Source: Rhodospirillaceae bacterium (GTDB lineage: Bacteria; Pseudomonadota; Alphaproteobacteria; Rhodospirillales; 2-02-FULL-58-16). Taken from it: DNA of 12,401 nt. Of the stretch, positions 6,990 to 12,401 are shown one piece after another. The position numbers and the translations under genes were made by a program. The notes under the pieces are model-generated. The model was not told where the DNA came from and searched no databases. It saw only the letters and a list, made by a program, of their open reading frames with translations. Location: contig JAUXMA010000013.1 in NCBI GenBank assembly GCA_030623425.1, forward strand, positions 1 to 12,401, in the 5' to 3' direction. Within the stretch, counting starts at the first letter, position 1. The number at the start of each line of letters is the position of its first letter.

Positions 6990-7037
6990 TTAGAGCCTAT
7001 CCGAACAACCGCCTCCAGTTATTCGGATAGGCTCTTA
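6990..7037. mobile_element. 42-bp palindromic transposon-end element with TTA flanks
   Basis: Bases 6993-7009 (GAGCCTATCCGAACAAC) and the reverse complement of 7018-7034 (GAGCCTATCCGAATAAC) match at 16 of 17 positions, leaving only 8 bases between the arms. Directly outside each arm is TTA (6990-6992 and 7035-7037), which looks like a 3-bp target duplication. Inverted ends beginning GAG plus a TNA duplication are what IS5-family elements of the IS1031 type leave, so this resembles two transposon ends with nothing between: a minimal MITE or a deletion remnant. In RNA it would fold into a very stable hairpin between the DUF2125 and yqgE/algH genes. The family assignment is inference; a plain hairpin is the alternative. 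Confidence 0.55.
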
Positions 7038-8179
7038 GTCGGGAAAAGTTCGTTCCAGTGGATGGCCGGCAACTTGAGGAGTGAAACCGGACCCGCGAAA
7101 ATCTTGCGGTTTTGCAAGGTGATGGCCAGATTCAGGCTGGCTGGACCGCCGTCCTTGGGTCTTATGGCCAGGGCGCCGAGCACGACTTTTGCGGTAATGA
7201 CGTCACGCGAGCGGATCAGCCCTTGTTTTCTCAAGGCGTCGACGATTTCGAAAAATCCCTGGAACTTGGCGGTGAAAGCGCCAATGGGCTGCATGTCGCC
7301 ATCCAGGGCCAGCGTCCCCTCGGCCCGCGCGATGAGCGGCCCATAAATGAACTCCAAGCGCGGCACTTCCACCGTTCCGCCCCGGTCCCGCCAAACGGAA
7401 AGCGACTCCGGCAACCGCCCGGCGGGAATAGCGCCCAAGACACTGGCGTCCAGCACCAGAGTGTCGACGCGGTTGCCCAGCGGCAGGAAAATCCGCGCCG
7501 GCGTTTCCAATCCCTCGGCTTGCAGATGCAGGGCGAACGTCACGGTCCGGTGATCGGCGCCATCGGCCGTGCCGCGCAGCGCTTGCAGGCGCATTGTCTT
7601 GACGGCGATGCTTTCGCCGCTGTCCCTGTTTTCGCCGGCAAGCGAGAGATTAAGGCCGGAAACGGTCAATTCCCCGCTCTTCGGCCAGCCGCCGGCAAGG
7701 CCAAGGCCGATGGCGATCTCGTCCGCCAAGCCGACATAGGTCACCGGCTCGCCGCCGATCGTCAGGCCCAGAGTTAGCGCGCCGGTGGGCATGATCGTCA
7801 TCCGCCATGGATTCCAGGGGCGCATTTCGACGGTCAGGCCCTCGCTCTGCCAAGCCCACGGGACATCGCTTGCCGGATAGCCCAGACCCGGATCGCTCAA
7901 GGTCAGCCGCATGAGGAAAGGAAAGCCGCTGAGCAGCAAACCCGAATAATTGACGGTGTATCCTTCCTGACGTCTCGTTTCGGCCCATACGACGGCCTCG
8001 TTGCGCAGCCCAAAGGCGATGACAAACCAGAAAACAACGTAAAGGATGGCCGCCGCGGCTAAGGCGATGACAGACCACAACGCCGTTTTGAGGTTCCTGA
8101 AATAAGCCGGCGGGCGATATGTAGCGGCGGGATGACGCCGAAAGTCCCGTTGGCGGCGGTTCTTTTCAGGAGGGGCCAT
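7019..8179 (-). CDS. DUF2125 family membrane-anchored protein
   Basis: I recognise this 386-residue protein as DUF2125, a family of unknown function found mainly in alphaproteobacteria. The N-terminus is basic and Arg/Pro-rich (residues 1-30). A single transmembrane helix follows (about 33-58, ALWSVIALAAAAILYVVFWF), then a long predicted periplasmic beta-rich region. The post-helix segment WAETRRQEGYTVNYSGLLLSGFPF is the family's clearest signature, with GFPF followed by LRLTLSDPGLGYP. No catalytic motif is visible. The start at 8179 is the only ATG before the helix; no clear ribosome site precedes it. The last residues (Lys-Ser-Leu-Ser-Glu-stop) lie within the inverted-repeat element. Without that element the frame would read Pro-Thr-Lys and stop at a TGA immediately beyond, so the tail is probably acquired. 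It is likely co-transcribed with yqgE/algH and divergent from chaC. Confidence 0.8.
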   Translation of the reverse strand: MAPPEKNRRQRDFRRHPAATYRPPAYFRNLKTALWSVIALAAAAILYVVFWFVIAFGLRNEAVVWAETRRQEGYTVNYSGLLLSGFPFLMRLTLSDPGLGYPASDVPWAWQSEGLTVEMRPWNPWRMTIMPTGALTLGLTIGGEPVTYVGLADEIAIGLGLAGGWPKSGELTVSGLNLSLAGENRDSGESIAVKTMRLQALRGTADGADHRTVTFALHLQAEGLETPARIFLPLGNRVDTLVLDASVLGAIPAGRLPESLSVWRDRGGTVEVPRLEFIYGPLIARAEGTLALDGDMQPIGAFTAKFQGFFEIVDALRKQGLIRSRDVITAKVVLGALAIRPKDGGPASLNLAITLQNRKIFAGPVSLLKLPAIHWNELFPTKSLSE

Positions 8180-8227
8180 GGAAAATATCCAAGTTTCGGA
8201 ACACTATATAACAGGATGTAAAGGGAC
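8180..8227. promoter_or_regulatory. Divergent DUF2125 / chaC promoter region
   Basis: This 48-bp AT-rich gap separates divergent start codons, so it must hold promoter elements for both genes, or they overlap the coding ends. TATATA at 8205-8210 is a plausible -10 for chaC and is almost palindromic, so it could also serve the minus strand; AATATC at 8184-8189 (GATATT on the minus strand) is a second -10 candidate for DUF2125. No convincing -35 was found. AGGA at 8213-8216 and AAGGG at 8221-8225 precede the chaC ATG. Confidence 0.35.
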
Positions 8228-8785
8228 ATGAGCGGAACGGCGGACGGAATCTGGATATTCGGATACGGCTCGTTGATGTGGAGCCCGGGGTTCGCTCGCC
8301 TCGAGGTTCGTCCGGCGTTGCTGCGCGGCCACCACCGCTCCCTTTGCGTCTATTCCATCGTTTACCGCGGCACGCCGGAACGGCCGGGTTTGGTGCTGGG
8401 GCTGGACCGGGGCGGGGCGTGCAAGGGCCGCGCTTTTCGCGTCGCTGCCGAAGACGCCGGGCGGGTCAAGGCCTATCTGAACGCCCGGGAATTGGTCACC
8501 GGCGTCTACCGGCCCAGGAACACGACCGTCCGCCTCGACGACGGGCGCCGGGTCAGCGCTTACAATTTCATCGTCCGCCGCGACCACCAACAGTATGCCG
8601 GAAACCTCACGCCGGAACGTACCGTCGAGCTGGTCCTGGCCGGCCGCGGCGCCGGGGGATCAAGCCTGGACTATCTCAGGAACACCGTCCGCCACCTTAA
8701 CGAACTGGGTATCCGCGACGGCGCCATGCGGCGGCTGCTGGAACTGGCGGAGGCCGACAGCACGAGACAACTGAAATTCTCATGA
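8228..8785 (+). CDS. chaC: Glutathione-specific gamma-glutamylcyclotransferase, ChaC family
   Basis: ChaC-type enzymes cleave glutathione to 5-oxoproline and Cys-Gly in the cytoplasm. The 185-residue length fits the family. The substrate-binding loop WIFGYGSLMW (residues 9-18) is the hallmark motif. RGTPERPGLVLGLDRGG (47-63) matches the typical ChaC strand-loop region. Glu88 in YLNARELVTGVY (83-94) is at the position of the catalytic glutamate of characterised ChaC proteins. The C-terminal SSLDYLRNTVRHLNELGI is also family-like. The start at 8228 is supported by the YGSL motif falling at the usual position near residue 13 and by AGGA/AAGGG upstream. It has no partner on its strand and runs convergently toward nrdJ, with only 15 bases between the stops and no terminator visible. 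No cation transporter ChaA or ChaB is present. Confidence 0.94.
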   Translation: MSGTADGIWIFGYGSLMWSPGFARLEVRPALLRGHHRSLCVYSIVYRGTPERPGLVLGLDRGGACKGRAFRVAAEDAGRVKAYLNARELVTGVYRPRNTTVRLDDGRRVSAYNFIVRRDHQQYAGNLTPERTVELVLAGRGAGGSSLDYLRNTVRHLNELGIRDGAMRRLLELAEADSTRQLKFS

Positions 8786-8800
8786 TGCTTTGTGCTCCGA

Positions 8801-11167
8801 TCAACTGCATTTGGAATAACCGCAGGACGTGCAGACGTCGCAGCCTTCCTGGCGGATGAGGCTGGGTTCGCCGCATTTGGGACAGTCGCGGAACAGCCCT
8901 TGCCGGTTTCGGCCTTGGGCCGGCGAGGGCGGCTCGACGCCGCCGCCCGCCAGGTTGACCACCTTCGGCTTGGCCTCGCCCTTGTCGTCGCCCAGCCCCC
9001 CCGTCCGGGTGATAAAGCCGATGTTGATCATATGCCGTTCGATGACTTCGCCGATGGCGGCGAGCAGCGAAGGCACGTACTTGCCGCCCATCCAATGGCC
9101 GCCGCGCGGATCGAAGACGGCCTTCAGTTCCTCGACCACGAAAGTGACGTCGCCGCCGCGCCGAAACACCGCCGAAATCATTCGCGTCAGGGCCACCGTC
9201 CAGGCGTAATGCTCCATGTTCTTGGAGTTGATGAAAATCTCGAAAGGTCGGCGCCGGCGATCCTCGACAATGTCGTTCAGGGTGATATAGATGGCGTGGT
9301 CGCTTTCCGGCCAAAGCACCTTGTAGGTGGCGCCGGGCAGGGCCTCGGGCCGGTCCAACGGCTGGGTCAAGTAGACGACGGAGCCGGAATCGCCGATGTC
9401 CCTGGGCCTGGCGTTGGCGGCGGGCGTCGTCAGCGGCAGTTCGGGCTCGGCATCTTCGGCCTTGCCCTTGTTTTCCGTGACTTCCAGCACGGCGCCGGTG
9501 ATTTCGTTGGGTCTGTAAGTGGTGCAGCCCTTGCAGCCCAGCTCGAAGGCCTGCGCGTAGATGTCCTTGAAGTCCTCGAAGGAAATGCTTTCCGGGCAAT
9601 TGATGGTCTTGGAAATGGAGCCGTCGATGTATTTCTGAACGGCGGCCTGCATGACCAAATGGTCGTTGGGGCTGAGCTGTTGGGCGTCGACGAAATAATC
9701 CGCCAGCGGCGCCCTGTCGCCGAACATCCGCCGGAACAGGCGAAGGGCGAAGTCGGTGACTTGTTCCTCGCGGCGGGCGCCGTCGGGCATGGTGATACGG
9801 CGGGTGTAATTGAAGCTGAACACCGGCTCGAGGCCGGAAGAGACGTTGTCGGCGAAAAGAGAAATGGTCCCCGTCGGCGCGATGGAAGTCAGCAGCGCGT
9901 TGCGGATGCCGTGTTCGGCGACGGCGGCCAGGATGTCTTCGTCGAGCCCCTTGATGGTTTCGCCGGCCAGATACTTCTCGGCATCGTAGAGAGGAAAAAC
10001 GCCTTTTTCCGCCGCCAGCCGGGACGAGGTCAGGTAGGCGGCGCGCTGGATCGCCTTCATCCAGGTCTTGGTCAAACGCACGGCGTCGCGGCCGCCGTAG
10101 CGCGCCCGGCACATGATCAGGGCGTCGGCGAGTCCGGTGACGCCCAAGCCGATGCGGCGTTTGGCCTTGGCTTCGTGTTCCTGGTTGGGCAAGGGGAATT
10201 TGGAGACCTCGATGACGTTGTCCATCATCCTGACCGCCATCTCGACCAAGCGTTCCAGGGCGTTCATATCGAGACGCGCTTTCTCGGAGAAAGGGGCATC
10301 AATCAGCTTGGCCAGGTTGACCGAACCCAACAGACAGGCGCCATAAGGCGGCAGCGGCTGCTCGCCGCAGGGATTGGTGGCGTGGATGTGCTCGCAGTAA
10401 TAAAGGGGATTCAGACGGTTGATGCGGTCGATGAAAATGACGCCGGGTTCGGCGTATGCGTAGGTCGCCCGCATGATTTTGCCCCACAGCTCCCGCGCCG
10501 CAAGGCTTTTGTACGTGGTGCCGTTAAACTGCAACTCCCAGGCCGCGTCCTCTTTCACCGCCCGCATGAAAGCATCCGTCACCAGCGCCGAAAGATTGAA
10601 CATCCTGAGACGTCCCGGCTCGCGTTTGGCTTCGATGAAAGCCTCGATGTCCGGGTGGTCGCAGCGCATCACCGCCATCATGGCGCCGCGTCTGGAGCCG
10701 GCGCTCATGATGGTCCGGCACATGGCGTCCCAGACGTCCATGAAGCTCAGAGGCCCGGAGGCGTCCGCGCCGATGCCATTCACCGGCGCTCCCTTGGGTC
10801 TTAAACTGGAGAAATCGTAGCCGATGCCGCCGCCCTGCTGCATGGTCAGCGCCGCCTCCTTGAGGCTCTCGAATATCCCCGTCATGTCATCGGCGATGTC
10901 GCCCATGACGAAACAGTTGAACAGGGTCACTTTCCGTCCCGAGCCGGCGCCGGAAAGTATCCGCCCGGCGGGCAGAAAACGGAAATCCTCCAAGGCTTCG
11001 TAAAAGCGGGCTTCCCAAAAATCCGGGTCGTTTTCAGGCGCCGCCAAAAACCGGGCCAGCCGCCGCCAGGTATCGGCGATGGATTTGTCCACAGGCCGGC
11101 CGTCGGACCTTTTGAGACGGTACTTCATGTCCCAAATTTGCTGCGATATGGAAGCAACCCGCGCCAT
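8801..11167 (-). CDS. nrdJ: Class II adenosylcobalamin-dependent ribonucleotide reductase
   Basis: NrdJ reduces ribonucleotides to deoxyribonucleotides with a radical generated from adenosylcobalamin, independent of oxygen. Counting from the ATG at 11167 gives 788 residues. The first redox cysteine is Cys85 in TLFNCF. The thiyl-radical cysteine and its partners are in NPCGEQ (Asn265, Cys267, Glu269), with the second redox cysteine Cys278 in GACLLGSVNL, exactly 11 residues on as in the Lactobacillus enzyme. APTGTIS (about 430-436) is the phosphate-binding loop. A TSCPD-type region (about 685-715) and a Cys-rich tail follow: CPKC, CDVC, then CTSCGYSKC (Cys762 to Cys787), which probably re-reduces the active site. 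No ATP-cone is evident at the short N-terminus. A GTG at 11170 is possible, but AGG six bases before the ATG favours 11167. Adenosylcobalamin dependence implies the host makes or imports B12. Confidence 0.96.
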   Translation of the reverse strand: MARVASISQQIWDMKYRLKRSDGRPVDKSIADTWRRLARFLAAPENDPDFWEARFYEALEDFRFLPAGRILSGAGSGRKVTLFNCFVMGDIADDMTGIFESLKEAALTMQQGGGIGYDFSSLRPKGAPVNGIGADASGPLSFMDVWDAMCRTIMSAGSRRGAMMAVMRCDHPDIEAFIEAKREPGRLRMFNLSALVTDAFMRAVKEDAAWELQFNGTTYKSLAARELWGKIMRATYAYAEPGVIFIDRINRLNPLYYCEHIHATNPCGEQPLPPYGACLLGSVNLAKLIDAPFSEKARLDMNALERLVEMAVRMMDNVIEVSKFPLPNQEHEAKAKRRIGLGVTGLADALIMCRARYGGRDAVRLTKTWMKAIQRAAYLTSSRLAAEKGVFPLYDAEKYLAGETIKGLDEDILAAVAEHGIRNALLTSIAPTGTISLFADNVSSGLEPVFSFNYTRRITMPDGARREEQVTDFALRLFRRMFGDRAPLADYFVDAQQLSPNDHLVMQAAVQKYIDGSISKTINCPESISFEDFKDIYAQAFELGCKGCTTYRPNEITGAVLEVTENKGKAEDAEPELPLTTPAANARPRDIGDSGSVVYLTQPLDRPEALPGATYKVLWPESDHAIYITLNDIVEDRRRRPFEIFINSKNMEHYAWTVALTRMISAVFRRGGDVTFVVEELKAVFDPRGGHWMGGKYVPSLLAAIGEVIERHMINIGFITRTGGLGDDKGEAKPKVVNLAGGGVEPPSPAQGRNRQGLFRDCPKCGEPSLIRQEGCDVCTSCGYSKCS

Positions 11168-11271
11168 CACTTACCTAGATCAGTCCGCTCCGCCGTTGAC
11201 CGCCCCACGGGCGCGGCGAAGGCAAGCCGCTAAAAAATATTTCGCCACCCCAACGTTCCAAGGGGGGTAGG
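11168..11271 (-). promoter_or_regulatory. nrdJ 5' leader with hairpin
   Basis: The inferred leader of about 100 bases begins almost at a hairpin: CUACCCC (11270-11264) pairs with GGGGUGG (11251-11245), seven pairs including one G-U, with a 12-base loop. Seven bases later comes a run of six U (11237-11232), so a weak attenuator is conceivable, though stem and U-run are not adjacent. A GC-rich CGCCC/GGGCG hairpin lies further down. I searched by eye for the conserved B12-box of cobalamin riboswitches and did not find it. AGG at 11174-11176 is the ribosome site for the ATG at 11167. Confidence 0.45.
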
Positions 11272-11277
11272 GCTCTA

Positions 11278-11306
11278 AATCTAAGGACGGAAAGGCGGAT
11301 CGTCAA
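11278..11306 (-). promoter_or_regulatory. Putative sigma70-type promoter of nrdJ
   Basis: On the minus strand TTGACG (11306-11301) is followed after exactly 17 bases by TAGATT (11283-11278). This matches the -35 consensus at five of six positions and the -10 at four of six, with ideal spacing. The predicted start is near 11271, about 104 bases before the nrdJ ATG. It is the best promoter I can see in the window. Confidence 0.6.
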
Positions 11307-11422
11307 GGAATTGTTCTTGTTATGTTTTCATCAGTCTTATCCCGGTTCCGTCAATCCCCGGGACCAGAAAAAACAAGGATTTGCAAAGTATGTTCACGGA
11401 ATTCACGGACTTACGAGGAAAG

Positions 11423-11443
11423 TTTTCCACAGAGTAATCCACA
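11423..11443 (+). promoter_or_regulatory. Pair of DnaA-box-like sites upstream of nrdJ
   Basis: TTTTCCACA (11423-11431) and TAATCCACA (11435-11443) each differ by one base from the DnaA consensus TTATNCACA. They lie in the same orientation, 12 bases apart. They sit between the plsC stop and the nrdJ promoter, about 115-140 bases upstream of its -35. Two TTCACGGA copies nine bases apart (11393-11400, 11402-11409) are close by. A replication-linked control of nrdJ is possible but unproven. Confidence 0.35.
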
Positions 11444-11465
11444 GGAATGTCTTAAACGGGTTATG

Positions 11466-12200
11466 TCAATCTTTTGGGAAATATTGGCTTTTCGCCCTGG
11501 CGACCAGGCGGTCGGTCGCGGTTTCGATGCGCTTTTCCAATTCGGCCAAAAAAGCGCGCCTGCCCAAACCCGGCGGCATCGGCGGCAGGAATTCAATGGT
11601 GATGACGCCGGGGTATTTGAGAAAGCTGTGCCGGCCCCAGAACAAACCCGAATTCAACGCCACCGGCACCAGCGGCGCCTCCGTCATGGCGTAAAGAGCG
11701 GCGACGCCGGGGTTGTAAGGTTGAAGTTGCCCCGGCGCCGTGCGGGTGCCTTCGGGAAAGATGATCACCTGACGGCCTTCGGCAAGCGCCGCCCGAGACT
11801 TACGCACCATCTCTTTCAGCGCTTGGCCGCCGCCTGAACGGTCGACCGGAATGGACCCGCATTTTCGCACGTACCAGCCCCAAAACGGAATGGAAAGGAG
11901 TTCCTTCTTCACAATATAAACCGCGTCCCTGTAAAGGAGGTGGAAGACGAAAGTGTCCCAGGCGGATTGATGTTTGCTGGCGATGAGGGCCGCGCCACTG
12001 GGCTTGTTTTCTTGGCCGAGGACCTGAAAATCGAGTCCGACGATCCATTTCAGCGCCGTCCGAGGAATAGTGGTCCAGGCATACACCACGCACTGCATGA
12101 ACCGCCGGGGCAAAGGCAGGAAAATCCACATGACGGCAATCATCAGGATGAACCAGCACAACAGGGCAAGGTTGAAGATTATTGAACGGGCAACGATCAT
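11466..12200 (-). CDS. plsC: 1-acyl-sn-glycerol-3-phosphate acyltransferase
   Basis: PlsC transfers a second acyl chain to lysophosphatidic acid to give phosphatidic acid, a step of phospholipid synthesis at the inner membrane. From the ATG at 12200 the protein has 244 residues, typical for the family. A hydrophobic N-terminal segment (about 5-30) is the membrane anchor. The four acyltransferase motifs are present in order: HQSAWD (HX4D, His77 and Asp82), GSIPVDR (115-121), FPEGTR (148-153) and LVPVALNSG (177-185). A longer open frame upstream would add 41 residues lacking family similarity and would overlap the preceding gene, so the Met before IVARSIIFNLALL is preferred. That ATG overlaps the stop of the YdcF-like gene by 4 bases, indicating one operon. 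Some close homologues acylate other lysolipids, so the substrate is inferred. Confidence 0.93.
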   Translation of the reverse strand: MIVARSIIFNLALLCWFILMIAVMWIFLPLPRRFMQCVVYAWTTIPRTALKWIVGLDFQVLGQENKPSGAALIASKHQSAWDTFVFHLLYRDAVYIVKKELLSIPFWGWYVRKCGSIPVDRSGGGQALKEMVRKSRAALAEGRQVIIFPEGTRTAPGQLQPYNPGVAALYAMTEAPLVPVALNSGLFWGRHSFLKYPGVITIEFLPPMPPGLGRRAFLAELEKRIETATDRLVARAKSQYFPKD

Positions 12201-12401
12201 GACGGCGTCTTGGAAGCGGTTTCCCCGGCAATCATTCCGGTCGCCTTGTGCCGCGCCCAGGCAACAAGGAACTTGTTGAATTCGCTGATAATGAGGCTGG
12301 CGGTTCCGGGCCAGGCCCACCACCGCTCCCGTTTGACGCGTTCGGGAAACACCGGATGCGGAATCACCATGATTTCCGGCATGGCATGGCGGAATTCCAG
12401 C
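12197..12401 (-). CDS. YdcF/DUF218 family protein, C-terminal fragment cut by window edge
   Basis: Only the last 67 or so residues are in the window; the gene continues beyond the right edge. The visible part reads LEFRHAMPEIMVIPHPVFP, then RWWAWPGTASLIISEFNKFLVAWAR and a short polar tail to the TGA. The pattern of a Met-Pro segment, PHPV, a WW-P motif and an E(Y/F)xKF helix is what I associate with the C-terminus of DUF218 (YdcF/SanA-like) membrane proteins next to plsC in alphaproteobacteria. The family's role is in the envelope but poorly defined. The stop overlaps the plsC ATG by 4 bases. Family assignment from a fragment is moderate. Confidence 0.6.
   Translation of the reverse strand, partial: LEFRHAMPEIMVIPHPVFPERVKRERWWAWPGTASLIISEFNKFLVAWARHKATGMIAGETASKTPS

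Noticed and set aside
8199..8214. NrdR-box-like ACACTATATAACAG upstream of chaC
   Set aside because: NrdR sites occur in pairs at RNR promoters. This is a single partial match between two non-RNR genes, and its TATATA is better explained as a -10 element.
8216..8221. Start-stop mini-ORF (ATGTAA) just before chaC
   Set aside because: It overlaps the weak ribosome site and could be pure chance in a short AT-rich gap; nothing else supports regulation by it.
8801..10804. Long open frames antisense to nrdJ (one of 670 codons on the plus strand)
   Set aside because: They are mirror frames of a well-supported gene in GC-rich DNA. Their translations have no family features, while nrdJ shows all catalytic motifs.
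11168..11465. Replication origin in the nrdJ-plsC intergenic region
   Set aside because: Only two imperfect DnaA-like boxes are present, with no strong AT-rich unwinding region and no origin-linked genes.
12201..12323. Longer plsC start at 12323 adding 41 residues
   Set aside because: The extension lies inside the YdcF-like reading frame, has no similarity to acyltransferases, and the ATG at 12200 gives the standard 4-base overlap and a normal length.
1..12401. CRISPR arrays, tRNA or rRNA genes, prophage or defence genes
   Set aside because: None was seen. The only regular repeats are the protein-coding 30-bp tandem units, which have no spacers.

Overview
This 12.4-kb window is GC-rich chromosomal DNA, densely packed with genes. 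It most likely comes from an alphaproteobacterium of the Rhodospirillales type. That placement is inferred from the gene set and order (gpmI, envC-like, ctpA, divergent polysaccharide deacetylase, rppH), from the DUF2125 protein, and from a class II (B12-dependent) ribonucleotide reductase. No phylogeny could be run.

Layout. Positions 1-170 hold no convincing gene and end in the gpmI leader. Positions 171-6249 are a five-gene plus-strand operon with almost no spacing (junctions of 0, -4, +3 and -4 bases). It encodes phosphoglycerate mutase GpmI, an EnvC-like murein hydrolase activator with a degenerate LytM domain, the periplasmic S41 protease CtpA, a membrane-anchored divergent polysaccharide deacetylase (YibQ/DUF610 type) and the Nudix RNA pyrophosphohydrolase RppH. 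Convergent to it, on the minus strand, lie a DUF2125 membrane-anchored protein (7019-8179) and then a YqgE/AlgH protein with an N-terminal signal-like segment (6338-6961). Divergent from DUF2125 is chaC (8228-8785), a glutathione-degrading cyclotransferase. It runs convergently into nrdJ (8801-11167, minus). Upstream of nrdJ is a 298-bp intergenic region with a good sigma70-type promoter, a leader hairpin and two DnaA-box-like sites. The window closes with plsC (minus), overlapped by 4 bases by the tail of a YdcF/DUF218 family gene cut off by the window edge.

How the genes fit together. The plus-strand operon joins a glycolytic enzyme and an mRNA 5'-end processing enzyme to three envelope proteins, two of which (EnvC-like and CtpA) belong to families with roles in peptidoglycan turnover and division. 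PlsC and the YdcF-like protein form a second small envelope module. NrdJ (dNTP supply) and ChaC (glutathione turnover) are stand-alone housekeeping genes.

Unusual points. (1) A 42-bp near-perfect palindrome at 6993-7034, flanked by TTA on both sides, looks like a minimal transposon-end element. It supplies the last codons and stop of the DUF2125 gene. (2) The N-terminus of the deacetylase is built from three separate low-complexity or tandem-repeat blocks within about 340 bp, two of them with 30-bp periods. Apart from these the content is core metabolism and envelope genes. I found no defence system, CRISPR array, prophage or RNA gene.
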